From contig JADKIX010000009.1 in assembly GCA_016722635.1 (NCBI GenBank), forward strand, positions 1 to 31,381: DNA of 31,381 nucleotides, given 5' to 3'. The notes under the pieces were generated by a model. That model made no database searches and was not told where the DNA came from. It saw only the letters and a program-made list of their open reading frames with translations. Made by a program: the position numbers and the translations under genes. Below are positions 1 to 9,177 of this stretch, in pieces (the first letter of the stretch is position 1; every line of letters begins with the position of its first letter). The stretch comes from Rhodospirillaceae bacterium (GTDB taxonomy: Bacteria; Pseudomonadota; Alphaproteobacteria; JAEUKQ01).

Positions 1-142
1 GGTGATCGATTTGCTCAACCTTGCTGTTCCAGAGCAAAGCTAAATCAAAGGATATATCCCACCCGGACACCAATGCGTTTTGATTGGCAAGGATAGAAAA
101 AACCCCATAAGGCAAATTATCCAAAACCAATTCCATGATCAT
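1..142 (-). pseudogene. Fumarylacetoacetase-like N-terminal fragment, runs off left edge
   Basis: The minus strand is open from a methionine near 142 to the window edge and contains DNLPYGVFS, a signature of the N-terminal domain of fumarylacetoacetase, the last enzyme of tyrosine and homogentisate breakdown. The residues after it (a short hydrophobic stretch ending FDLALL) fit the strand that follows in that family only loosely. No ribosome binding site precedes the methionine, and the family normally has 15 to 30 residues before this motif, so the true start may lie upstream in another frame. Only about 47 residues are visible. The identification rests on one motif and is tentative. Confidence 0.4.
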
Positions 143-184
143 GATTGATGTCAATATAAGGGCTGTCCATCTGCTTCCTATTTT

Positions 185-1670
185 TTAACGGAAATCTGGC
201 CGTTCCAAATCCCCTAAACAGGGGTGGATGGGGTATAGTGAAAGTTGATCAAGAAAAACACCGGCTATGATATCAGCGCAGTTGTGCTTGCAACCACCCC
301 ATGACCAACGTCAAATTCAAAAAAATAAGAATTCTCTAGACGGGAAGCTGTCAATTTGGCGGCATTTAAGGGCGTGATGGGATCGCCAACTGCCGGACAA
401 GATTAGAGTAGGAATGGAATTATAATGAGGCGTAGAGGAATGTGAACTTAGGAATTTACGCTGTACCAGAAAGGGCAGACAATGTTCTTTAGATCATAAT
501 AATCGGCAACTGCCAAGGAATAAGGCTTTTAGCGGTCAATTTTCAATTTTTTTTGCCGGTTGAAATCAGTACTGGGATATTCTTCCCCACATTCCAAAAG
601 AAAATACATGCCATAAGAATTGGAACACCTTCGGAGGCTAATAAATCTTGGATAAAAGATAAAGCCAATTGTTCCTCACCATGAGATAGTTGATAGATTA
701 AGCGGGGTAATTTTCTAATATTGGCAGTCATAGAGCCCTTGAAAATCATTAATACTGCAATGTTTGCGCCAGGGTCACTATTATGGGTTTCTTTAAGGCC
801 ATCTTTTCCACCTCAATCTGGATGGGTTTTTTCCAGCTGTTGATATAATTGCAGGAACTGCTTTTTAGATCAGGATATCGTCGATTGCAGGTGTCATCAG
901 CCCTGCAATCCCTGAAAAGGCGATGAGGCATGGGATGCCGCCGCAGGCATCGACAAATGAATCAACTTCCGGCGGTAGACAGAATCCAAAATCACGCTGC
1001 GTATATATTGGGGGTAATCGCGCATGAAGGTTAAAGCCAGCTTGGTACCATAAGAAATACCGTTATATATTGACTTGCTGGATCCCTATCAACCTTAATA
1101 AATCGGCAATATCTGCCGCACTTTCCAGGGAATTATACGCGGCCAAATCAATATGTGCGGCTTGCAGTTGTTGTTGGCATTGCCCGCAAGCTTTCGCAAC
1201 ATTTCTTTCCACGTTTTAGCGGCAATCCATTTGCTGCCATTGTTCCATTTTTCCATCAAAAAAATCCGGGCAATAAAGGGCAGGGTTGGCTGCTTTGGTA
1301 CCGCGTTGGTCGAGTAACAATAAATCGCGTTTGCGGTTCCAAGTGGTTAGTTCAATCCAATCCCACCAATCATAAATGTCTTCCCGAGTTAAATTTGCGC
1401 TGTAACCAGGGCCGCCATCCAAATATAAGATAGGGTCTGGGAATTCCTTCTGGTCAGGTGTGCAATAAGGCAACTGGCAAAGAAATTTCGGGGCTATGGG
1501 GTTTGAGCGGTTTTCAGGCACATGTAGGACTCAACATTTGGCTGTACTGCCTTTGGGGAATGGTAAAGGAGCATGTGACTGATTCTAGACGGGGGGGAGA
1601 AGCCTGCGAAATGGTTGGGGATAAAAAAATAACAACCCAAAACCGCTAACCAATTTTTCTGGGGCAACTT
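185..1670 (-). pseudogene. Secreted TAP-like alpha/beta hydrolase (proline iminopeptidase type), multiply frameshifted
   Basis: Pieces in several frames follow the order of a TAP-type serine hydrolase. From the 5' end there is a hydrophobic leader near 1670-1600, then LHVPENRSNP near 1520, the oxyanion motif LYLDGGPGYSA, and DLLLLDQRGT. Next comes the nucleophile region (NGISYGTKLAL, then SVILDSVY) near 1020-1090. The C-terminal piece has VGDPITP and VGHGV, carrying the catalytic Asp and His, and ends at a stop at 185. All catalytic blocks remain recognisable, so this is one gene of about 480 codons with many indels and not chance ORFs. It would have been an exported peptidase or esterase. 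No single frame exceeds about 100 codons, so it is not functional as written. The exact start is uncertain. Confidence 0.8.
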
Positions 1671-1870
1671 ATCTGTTTTTGCAAAAAATGATGAATATCA
1701 ATATCCCTTGAGGGGGTTATCTGAAAAACTTTGTTCTCGGAGGATATAAAAATTCGCGGTAAAGGGAAGAGGCAAAGCTTAGCGAAACAACGCCTCATTT
1801 TTCTTTAGTCAAAAGTTATTATCCCTCAACGGTCAAACATACCATTAACGCAATGGGTTGCAGATAAGAA

Positions 1871-2828
1871 TTAATTTTCATTCCAATCGTTAAAAAATCT
1901 TCATCAATGCGTGAAATATGAAGGGTTTCTCGAATTTCGCAACTAACATGATGGCTGATCATCAGCTGAGTCAGTTTTTCGCCATGAATTAAAGGGATAT
2001 TTTTGCTAGCTTTAATTGCTTCTTTGCCGAGCGGGTGCGCTGAAATCCGCAGTGGTTACAAAAACCCTTTGTTGGTGTGATGTTTATCTAAGCTGCCAAT
2101 AAATTCACGAACTTGTTGGGCGGAAACCCCAAGTGTCTGCTGACAAACGTTTGGCTTGGATATAAAGGCGATCTAATCTCCAAGACATCTTGGTAAATCA
2201 CCCCGTCCACCCCCCATCATAGCTTTGGCCTAGATGTTTGGTGCCATTGGCAGAACATTAAAAACCTTTGCCACAACTTCAAGAACAACTTTTCAAAAGC
2301 GGTCGGAGATAATTGCATCAGTTGCTTGAGTAGGTCAGTGGCTAAAGACCGTTGGATTTGTTCATGATATTGGCGAACAATTTCTTCTGGGGTGAATTCT
2401 GAACTGGTGTCGCCAATAGGATTGGATTGTTCGATGGGAGAGGTGGGATTGCCCATGATTTTGCTTGGTTCACTGACACGCGCTGCCATAAACTGCCCAA
2501 ATTCTTTATAACGCCTTAAAAAATTGACGTTAAAAAGCAGGGTTGGAATTTAATAATTCTATTCCCCGGTTCGTCAGACGAAAACTGCCGCGTCCCGTTG
2601 ATTCAATCAGTTGGGCGGCTGTCAAATATGTTTAGCCCACCCAACTCGATTCGCAAACAAATATCCCCGGCCGGAGGGCAACAACTGATACCGTTCTGCT
2701 TCGGTCAGTTTGAAGCTACGCGATAATTCCTGGATTGCCAGGGATGTTTTTATTTCCTGCGGGTTATTCAGGCTTTGAGCAAGTTGTAGAACCGGCAGCA
2801 TCAATTCGTAAAATTTGGGTATGGCCAT
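1871..2828 (-). pseudogene. mrr: Mrr-type restriction endonuclease, degraded
   Basis: The start at 2828 follows GGGAGA at good spacing. The first 68 codons match the Mrr winged-helix N-terminal domain (MAIPKFYELMLPVLQ, then LTEAERYQLLPSGR and NRVGWAK). A second frame at 2217-2489 continues with the linker helix region (TPEEIVRQYHEQIQ and LLKQLMQLSPTAFEKL). Further frames down to 1871 carry catalytic-domain pieces (EKLTQLMISHHV, RIDEDF). Mrr enzymes cut DNA carrying methyl-adenine or methyl-cytosine. At least four frame changes separate the parts, so no full protein can be made. Its loss may be relevant to tolerance of the adenine methyltransferase at 15182-15811. Confidence 0.82.
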
Positions 2829-2910
2829 GCTATCTCCCTTATCATTTCTTATGGTAGGATGAATGAATTGAGGGGTGCTAGCAAACATTTTTTGGTCTAA
2901 AAATGATAAG

Positions 2911-3509
2911 TTACCGTGTTAAACGCCAGCCCAACACCACTTTTGTTGATCCGTACAGCCTTTCTTGCCACCAACGGTAGGAGGGGGAAATAGGTAATTC
3001 TTCGTCCGCGGCCATTTCCAAAACGAAACGGCAGTTTGGTTGCAACCAGCCTTGTTTTTCAAGGGACTGCAAGGCGGGATAATAAGATCTTGATGATAAG
3101 GGGGATCAAGAAAAACCAAATGTGCCGGAATTAACCCGGATTGGGTGGATAATAAAGGAGGGTTCAGGATATTGCCTGGGTACAGGCGGCTTTTATCTTG
3201 AACAGACAATTGTTTAATATTTTGTTGGATAATCCGTGTGGCTTCAGAATGTTGTTCAAAAAAATAAGCCTGGTCTGCTCCCCGTGATAAGGCTTCCAAT
3301 CCTAACGCGCCGCTGCCAGCAAACCCATCAATCACCACCAAATTTTGCCAAACGGATAAGAAGCCCGATGACCGGGCTAGAAATTCGGGGTTATGTTCCA
3401 ACACATTAAACAGTGCCTGTCGGGTGCGGTCAGCGGTGGGGCGAGTATGCTGCCCAGGTAAAGTTTGCAGCAATTTCCCCCGCCACCTGCCGCTGATAAT
3501 ACGGATCAT
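2911..3509 (-). pseudogene. rsmD: 16S rRNA m2G966 methyltransferase RsmD, frameshifted near C-terminus
   Basis: RsmD methylates G966 of 16S rRNA during 30S assembly. The N-terminal 145 codons are intact: MIRIISGRWRGK, the substrate-side TRPTADRTRQALFNVLEH, SAM motif DGFAGSGALGLEALSRGA, and catalytic motif LDPPYH. Shortly after LDPPYHQDLI the frame is lost. The next frame restores the expected family ending (LQSLEKQGWL, VLEMAADEE, YGSTKVVLGWR) and stops at 2911. One base is missing around the CCCGCC at the join. The repaired length would be about 199 residues, normal for RsmD. Its ATG overlaps the rluB stop by four bases (ATGA), indicating translational coupling. Confidence 0.9.
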
Positions 3510-4294
3510 TTTTTCTTGGTCTTTATTTTGGTATTGATGCCCAACTGATCCCGCAGCACCCGCCCGGGAATTTGTTCGGCTTCACCTTTCAGTAAATTGC
3601 CCAATTGGAAGGGCCAAAAGACAAACGCAGCAGACGGCTGACTTCCCAGCCAAAAATTCACACAAACGGCGGATTTCCCGTTTTTTCCTTCCCGCAAGCT
3701 GATGGTCAGCCAGGCATTCTCCCCTTGTTGGCGGTCCAAGGTTACCTCTTCAGTCTGATACTGAATGCCATCAATGGTCAGTCCCTCTTGCAAACGTTGC
3801 AACGACCCTTGGTCAACCTGTCCGTGAACGCGCACCCGGTAGCGCCGCAGCCATTGATTGGCTGGCAGCGTTAACTGGCGAACCAGTTCGCCATCATTGG
3901 TTAACAGCAATAAACCTTCCGAATTAAAATCCAACCGCCCAACCGCGTTTAACCGTTGCAATTGACGGGGTAAATATTCATAGATGGTCGCCCTTCCTTC
4001 CGGGTCATGCCGGGTGGTCAGGCAACCGCGGGGTTTATAGTACCGCCATAATTTCGTGGGTTCGATATCGGGAATAACCTGACCGTCAACCACAATGATC
4101 TGGTCAAGGGTAACGTTTAGGGCTGGGCTAATGATGACTTTGCCATCCACCTGGACGCGTTTTTGCTCAATATAACGTTCTGCTTCCCGTCTTGAACATA
4201 AGCCGGAACGGGCAATAACTTTAGCCAGCCTCTGGCCTTTTGCGTCAGGCAGGTGTTCGCCCAAATCTGCCGGTTCTTTGATCGGGTCTGTCAT
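3506..4294 (-). CDS. rluB: 23S rRNA pseudouridine synthase, RluB/RsuA family, with an off-frame internal segment
   Basis: Starting at 4294, the protein has an S4 RNA-binding domain (LAKVIARSGLCSRREAERYI, residues about 23-42) followed by the RsuA/RluB catalytic domain with GRLDFNSEGLLLLTNDG; D122 is the catalytic Asp. The frame is open for 262 codons, but residues about 205-228 (nt 3611-3682) are in the wrong frame. Reading the alternative frames there recovers the conserved block REIRRLCEFL and then WEVSRLLRLSFGP. Three one-base deletions in this stretch sum to three, so the frame is restored for LGNLLKGEAEQIPG at the end. If real, the protein is full-length but lacks the conserved C-terminal motif of the active site. 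It lies upstream of, and overlaps, rsmD. Confidence 0.85.
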   Translation of the reverse strand: MTDPIKEPADLGEHLPDAKGQRLAKVIARSGLCSRREAERYIEQKRVQVDGKVIISPALNVTLDQIIVVDGQVIPDIEPTKLWRYYKPRGCLTTRHDPEGRATIYEYLPRQLQRLNAVGRLDFNSEGLLLLTNDGELVRQLTLPANQWLRRYRVRVHGQVDQGSLQRLQEGLTIDGIQYQTEEVTLDRQQGENAWLTISLREGKNGKSAVCVNFWLGSQPSAAFVFWPFQLGNLLKGEAEQIPGRVLRDQLGINTKIKTKKK

Positions 4295-4306
4295 GTCAAC
4301 TATTTC

Positions 4307-5021
4307 TTAGGCTGCAATGGCACTAGCGATCATGGCTTTGAAAATCCGCCGGTCACCCTCACTGATTTCGTATTCGGGATGCCACTGCACCCCAGGCAAA
4401 AGCGGTAACGCGGGTCTTCAATGCCTTCAATCACCCCGTCGGGTGCGACGGCGTTGACCACGACCGGTTTGGCAACAGTTTTGACCGCTTGATGATGAGC
4501 ACTGTTGACGGCCAATTTATCGGTTTGGCAAATCCGGTGCAACAAGGTGTTAGCCTTAATCAAGATATCGTGGCCTGGCTCATTGCGAGGATTGGGTTGC
4601 TCATGTTTCAAAGTGGTTTTGATTTCATCTGGGATATGCTGGATCAGCGAACCGCCAAGTACCACATTTAATAATTGCTGCCCGCCGCAAATACCGAGTA
4701 CGGGCAGGTTACGCTCTAACGCTCCCTTGATCATCCGGTATTCAAACAGGGTACGCCGGTCTTTTGTGCGCACGGTGTCATGCCGAACGGTAGCCCCAAA
4801 CAAAGCGGGGTCAACGTCAAAATTACCGCCAGTTACCAATAAGCCATTGAGGAAGCGGAAATATTCGTTCACTTGGTCAGGCTGGTGGGGCAGGGTAACG
4901 GGCACACCACCAGCTTTGGCAATCGCATCACAATAATTTTGGCGCACGGCATACCAAGGCAGTTTGACCAACCGCCGCCTTCTTCAGAATCAAGGGTTAT
5001 GCCAATAATCGGTTGAGCCAT
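4307..5021 (-). pseudogene. Class I glutamine amidotransferase-like hydrolase (peptidase C26, PuuD-like), two frameshifts
   Basis: The gene reads MAQPIIGITLDSEEGG from 5021, then shifts at a TCAAACTG run (one A short) into the long frame starting KLPWYAVRQNYCDAI. That frame carries LLVTGGNFDVDP, the nucleophile elbow GICGGQQLLNV (the Cys is the presumed nucleophile) and NSAHHQAVK. A second one-base loss after EDPRY moves the final block (LLPGVQWHPEYE, ending at the stop at 4307) into another frame; it contains the catalytic His-Pro-Glu. The repaired length is about 238 residues, typical of gamma-glutamyl-GABA hydrolase-like proteins. The substrate cannot be told. It is the first gene of the GATase-rluB-rsmD run, 12 bases from rluB. 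Confidence 0.82.
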
Positions 5022-5227
5022 TTGTACACCTAATTGTTTTTTGCAATCATGTTATGTTTTTTTCTTATCTGCTTTCATCATAAAAGTAAACCAGAGGAAT
5101 GACAAGGGTTTGTAATTGTTTAACGAAAATACCTCATGATTACACTTTCCTATTTTTACTTGCCAGGTTGAATAGGAAAACGAATGATAGGAATGTGGTT
5201 ATCATCTTGATACAGATAAGGTCAAAT

Positions 5228-5677
5228 ATGGTTGGATTATTATCTTCCCCCTTTATGGAAATTGCCTTAGAGGAAGCGGCGGCGGCGGCACAGCGTGGAG
5301 AAGTGCCGGTGGGGGCGGTATTGGTCGATTATCAAAACCAGCAAATTTTAGCCAAAGCGGGCAATCGGGTTGAGGAATTATGCGATCCTACCGCCCATGC
5401 CGAAATGCTGGTGATTCGCGAAGTTAATCGTAAGATACTGACCCATGCAGATTTATATGTAACGTTAGAGCCTTGCCCCATGTGTGCAACCGCCATCAGT
5501 TTTGCGCGTATCCGCCGCCTCTATTTTGGGGCGGATGATCCCAAGGGGGGTGGGGTTGAGCATGGCTGCCGGGTTTTTACTCAACCCACCTGTCACCATC
5601 GCCCTGAGATTTACGGGGGCATTGCAGGTGATAGGTCCACCCAGCTGCTGCGCCAGTTTTTCCAAGCAAGGCGTTGA
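5228..5677 (+). CDS. tadA: tRNA(Arg) adenosine-34 deaminase TadA
   Basis: TadA converts A34 to inosine in the tRNA-Arg anticodon and is usually essential. The zinc deaminase motifs are complete: TAHAEM with H57 and E59, and EPCPMCA with C83 and C86, followed by the family ending YGG...LLRQFFQARR. I place the start at the ATG at 5228 (149 residues). The frame extends to 5099, but the additional 43 residues do not resemble TadA. It is divergent from the GATase-rluB-rsmD group, an arrangement common in alphaproteobacteria. The gene shows no frame damage. Confidence 0.95.
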   Translation: MVGLLSSPFMEIALEEAAAAAQRGEVPVGAVLVDYQNQQILAKAGNRVEELCDPTAHAEMLVIREVNRKILTHADLYVTLEPCPMCATAISFARIRRLYFGADDPKGGGVEHGCRVFTQPTCHHRPEIYGGIAGDRSTQLLRQFFQARR

Positions 5678-5713
5678 ATAATAAAAAAAGAAACTGAGGG
5701 TTAGGATTCAAGG

Positions 5714-6460
5714 ATGAAAAAACCAATTGGTTGATCCGAACATGCTGTTGTTGCAAAATCGTTATGCGCCAACGACCAATGAAATTGGGTTTCTGAAGGC
5801 GGATATGCATCAAATTGTGGATGCTTATCAAGAATGGCAAGAAAATATTCCAAGGAACATAAGGCTGTTTTTGCCATAAAAACGGTGAAGGAAAGTTTAG
5901 AGGCGATTTTGTCCCGACTTCGTCCGATCTTGAGACTTGTTCGTGATCAGTGCGCTTTTATTCCAACTTCCAGTCAATGGGTGGCCTACTTTGATAATGG
6001 GTCTTTAGGCACTGATGCAGACTCTGTCATCCTATATTTAAGCAGAAAAATTGGTTGTTTGGGTGTCAAACTTGTCGCATGTCCTCATACCATTGTTACA
6101 GAACGAAAGGAGGCAACAGGGTCATATGGTGCATTAAGTTTGTATTATACAGACCCAAGCCAAGAAAAGGAAATGGGCTATACACGCATCATCCACCTCA
6201 GCAATGATGGGGGCCCTTGGGTTTTTATAAATTTCGGGACCCCTTTTTCTTTTGAGACAACAGACAACTATGCGGTTAAGAATAAACTGAACCGATTTAC
6301 GTTTGCCCAGTTGAAAAAATATTTACAGGAATTGGGAATAGAAGGCTTTGAAGAAAAACATTATCAGCCTTTGACTAAAGGGGCGACCATCGTTGAAAGG
6401 TTTGATTCATCTCACAATCTGTTCACCAAGTTTTTTGCTAGCTCGATTGGTAGTCTGTAA
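5714..6460 (+). pseudogene. Conserved hypothetical protein, frameshifted near its N-terminus
   Basis: The frame from about 5834 encodes 208 residues, including QWVAYFDNGSLGTDADSVI, LSRKIGCLGVKLVACPHT, and NDGGPWVFINFGTPFSFE. This resembles uncharacterised proteobacterial proteins of similar layout that I cannot name. A preceding frame (about 5718-5850) reads NQLVDPNMLLLQNRYAPTTN and KADMHQIVDAYQEWQEN, which looks like the true N-terminus. An ATG at 5714 joins it if a run of six A had five. So there are probably two indels: one in the A run and one near 5845. There are no membrane segments or signal peptide. Function unknown. Confidence 0.6.
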
Positions 6461-6653
6461 CGTTGCTGCCATCAAAGTTATTGTTAGTTTTAGCTGACTA
6501 TCTGCGTTTCCAGATGGCCATGATTATAGAGGAAATACCCAACAAAAGCCGATTGGTCAGTTAGCAATAAAACCCATTTGTTCTATTGGTTGCTGGGCCA
6601 GTTTTAGTTTTTTATCTCATATGGACATAAATTAAGAAATTAAAACAACCATT

Positions 6654-8876
6654 TTAATGGATATCTTGCAATTGGGGTTTCGGTCGGTCAAAAGCCTTCA
6701 AATTATCAATTTCGCCTACCAACCACACCAAGTCATTGGCCTCTAAAACCGTGGTAGGATCTGGATTTAATATCCGCTGACCTTCCCGTTCAATCCCCAC
6801 AACTAATGCTTGTGCATCTTCCCGCAATTTAGAATCGCGAATATTTTTGCCAACCGCCGGATGATCAACAGGTAAAAACAATGCTTTCAAAGAAAAATTA
6901 TCCAATAAATCAACCGGTTCTGCTGGTTCTTCATCCTTTTCAACCATTTTACTGAATTGGTCGATTTGTTCGTCCGTTCCTAAGACGATTAACTTATCTA
7001 GCGGTAAAATCCGTTCCTCCCCGCGTGGGGCAATGATAGTGCGGGCGCCGCGGTAAATCGCCACAATATTCACCCCAAATTTTTGCCGCAGTTGGTTTTG
7101 GGTTAGGGTTTTGCCTAATAAGGGTGAGTGGGAGCTTGCCTCCATTTCTACAAAATGACTGTCCCACGGCGATAATTCTTCATATTTCCGTTGCCGCCCA
7201 TCTTCTTTACGGATGTTACCAACCAGCCGTTGCTCAAACCATTGATATAATCTTCCCAAATGTCGGTAAGCAAAAGAAAATAAGGCTAAAAAGACAACCG
7301 CCAAGACCCCAAATACCACCCAGTGGCGGAAATAAGCAACGGTGAGGATTAAAACTTCTGCAATTGTTAATAACCATAAAAGGGTGATGGAAAAAGTGGA
7401 AAACATCCTTGCTTGGCGTGTGGTACCCCGTGAAGAAAATAACATGCCCCATAGGAAAGGTGAGGAGGTTATTATGGCAATCAACCAAGCTGCGGTTAAC
7501 CCCGACCATTTTTCTTCAAAAAGCGTCGTGATAGGGGCCAACAGCAATTTATTGACCAAGGTAAAAATAATTGCCACGATCAGGCCATTAACCAATAACC
7601 GCACCGTGGTTTTACGGAACAATGATTGCTGTTTTGATTGAGATAAGGTGCGAAAAACCCACGAGGAATAGCTGGCTAAGAAATATTTGACCCGCTCTGA
7701 TAATAATCCATCGATTTTCTGCGCTAAATATCCCGATAAGCGGATGGAATAGGGGGTGGTAAAAGTGGTAATCCCTGAAACGGCCACAATAATGGCATAC
7801 AGGGAGGAGCTGGTGACATTTAAGGTCAATCCTAATCCGATAATGATAAACGAAAATTCACCCACCTGAGACATGCTGAACCCCAAACGCAGCGAGGTGT
7901 TTAAACTTTGTCCCGTTAAAATGGCGCCGGTTGCGGTAATCAATAATTTGCCCAAGGTAACTAATAAAGTGATCGCTAAGACTGCTGACCAATGCTCCCA
8001 CAATACGTTTGGATCCAACATCATGCCCACCGAAATGAAGAACACGGCGGCAAACATGTCTTTGATGGGGGTAATAATATGGTCAATCCGCTGCACCAAT
8101 CTGGTTTCCGATAGGATAGATCCCATAATAAAAGCCCCTAAGGCAGTCGAATAATGGAAATAATCTGCAACCCACACCAAAAGTAAGCAAAGGCCTATGG
8201 AAACCACCGTTAAAGTTTCTTGGGTGGCGTATCCGGTAATTCGCCGCATCAAGGTGGGGATCAGGAAATAGCCGATAATAAACCATGCCCCAACCACTAA
8301 GATCAATTGCAAAGCTGACCAGGTGATTTCTAGGCAGAAAATACTGTCAGTTGTGACAACGGTGGATAAAGATACCAATAAAAGGATGGCTAATAAATCT
8401 TCGACCACCAAAACACCAAAAACTAATTCCGCAAATCGTTTTTTCATCAAGCCAAGATCACTCATGGCTTTGATGATGATGGTAGTTGACGAAATGGCCA
8501 CTGCCGCCCCTAAAAATAAAGAATCATAAAATGTCCAGCCCATCAGGCGACCTACGCCGAAGCCTAGGGCGCAAACGGCCAAGACTTCAAATAACCCCGT
8601 CAATCCGGCGGAAAAACCCACCCGCGCCAGCTTTTGAAAGCTGAAATGCAATCCTAAAGAAAACATCAAAAAGATGACGCCCAAATCAGAAAGGATTTTA
8701 ATGTTGGGCAGGTCAATGATTAAGGAATGAGACAGGGTATAGGGGCCGATAATGATACCGGCAACCAAATATCCTAAGACCAGTGGTTGGCGGATTTTCT
8801 GGAAAAGCAGCGTGGTAATACCTGCCACACCTAACATGACCGCTAAATCCCTGATCAATGGCGCTAAATCATGCAT
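6654..8876 (-). CDS. CPA2-family cation:proton antiporter (Kef/YbaL type) with C-terminal TrkA-C domains
   Basis: A 740-residue inner-membrane protein. I start it at the ATG at 8876, which follows AGGAAAA at ideal spacing, rather than at 8948. The N-terminal half has about 12 membrane segments of the Na+/H+ exchanger fold, with QPLVLGYLVAGIIIGPY, DLGVIFLMFSLGLHFS and VEDLLAILLL (the conserved acidic residue region). Further helices follow around residues 400-530. The C-terminal third is soluble with two TrkA-C-like modules (LTQNQLRQKFGVNIVAI and SKLREDAQALVVGIER, ending ANDLVWLVGE). No full NAD-binding TrkA-N Rossmann motif is evident. It is likely a K+ or Na+/H+ antiporter gated by a ligand. 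At more than 2.2 kb without an indel it contrasts with the damaged neighbours. Confidence 0.92.
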   Translation of the reverse strand: MHDLAPLIRDLAVMLGVAGITTLLFQKIRQPLVLGYLVAGIIIGPYTLSHSLIIDLPNIKILSDLGVIFLMFSLGLHFSFQKLARVGFSAGLTGLFEVLAVCALGFGVGRLMGWTFYDSLFLGAAVAISSTTIIIKAMSDLGLMKKRFAELVFGVLVVEDLLAILLLVSLSTVVTTDSIFCLEITWSALQLILVVGAWFIIGYFLIPTLMRRITGYATQETLTVVSIGLCLLLVWVADYFHYSTALGAFIMGSILSETRLVQRIDHIITPIKDMFAAVFFISVGMMLDPNVLWEHWSAVLAITLLVTLGKLLITATGAILTGQSLNTSLRLGFSMSQVGEFSFIIIGLGLTLNVTSSSLYAIIVAVSGITTFTTPYSIRLSGYLAQKIDGLLSERVKYFLASYSSWVFRTLSQSKQQSLFRKTTVRLLVNGLIVAIIFTLVNKLLLAPITTLFEEKWSGLTAAWLIAIITSSPFLWGMLFSSRGTTRQARMFSTFSITLLWLLTIAEVLILTVAYFRHWVVFGVLAVVFLALFSFAYRHLGRLYQWFEQRLVGNIRKEDGRQRKYEELSPWDSHFVEMEASSHSPLLGKTLTQNQLRQKFGVNIVAIYRGARTIIAPRGEERILPLDKLIVLGTDEQIDQFSKMVEKDEEPAEPVDLLDNFSLKALFLPVDHPAVGKNIRDSKLREDAQALVVGIEREGQRILNPDPTTVLEANDLVWLVGEIDNLKAFDRPKPQLQDIH

Positions 8877-9121
8877 GGTATTTTCCTGGAAATCAGCTGA
8901 TATTCGCATAGCGGGCGAAAAAAAGCATTCTGATTGTCTTCCTATCATCCAATCTTTGGGGATGCAATCTTTTATTGGGTTCTCAAGAAATATTTTTGAT
9001 TATCCCCGACGTTATTTGGGATACAGGCGAAGCAAGCAGATAACCTAAAGGCAGTGTTGCCAGGTGCGCGGCGGGTGAAGGCGGCCGCATGCAAAGAAAT
9101 TTAAAAAAATTTCATGATAAA

Positions 9122-9156
9122 AAAAGGGCAAACAAGAATTTCTTGTTTGCCCTTTT
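9122..9156 (-). terminator. Strong, near-perfect bidirectional terminator
   Basis: Two complementary 17-base arms (9122-9138 and 9140-9156) flank one central base. The core GGGCAAACAAGAA pairs with TTCTTGTTTGCCC, and the outer A/T runs give a U tract in either direction. On the minus strand the hairpin begins 22 bases past the stop of the saccharopine-dehydrogenase-like gene. Confidence 0.93.
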
Positions 9157-9177
9157 AACGGATTGAAGCAATTTTGC

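Noticed and set aside
1..142. PAS-domain protein as identity of the left-edge fragment
   Set aside because: NLPYG occurs in PAS domains too, but NLPYGVFS is the fumarylacetoacetase form and the following residues lack the PAS pattern.
749..931. 60-codon minus-strand ORF as a separate gene
   Set aside because: It is part of the broken TAP-like hydrolase; the catalytic blocks run through this interval in other frames.
4505..4936. 143-codon plus-strand ORF
   Set aside because: Antisense shadow of the glutamine amidotransferase-like gene; composition is Cys/Ser/Arg-rich with no family features.
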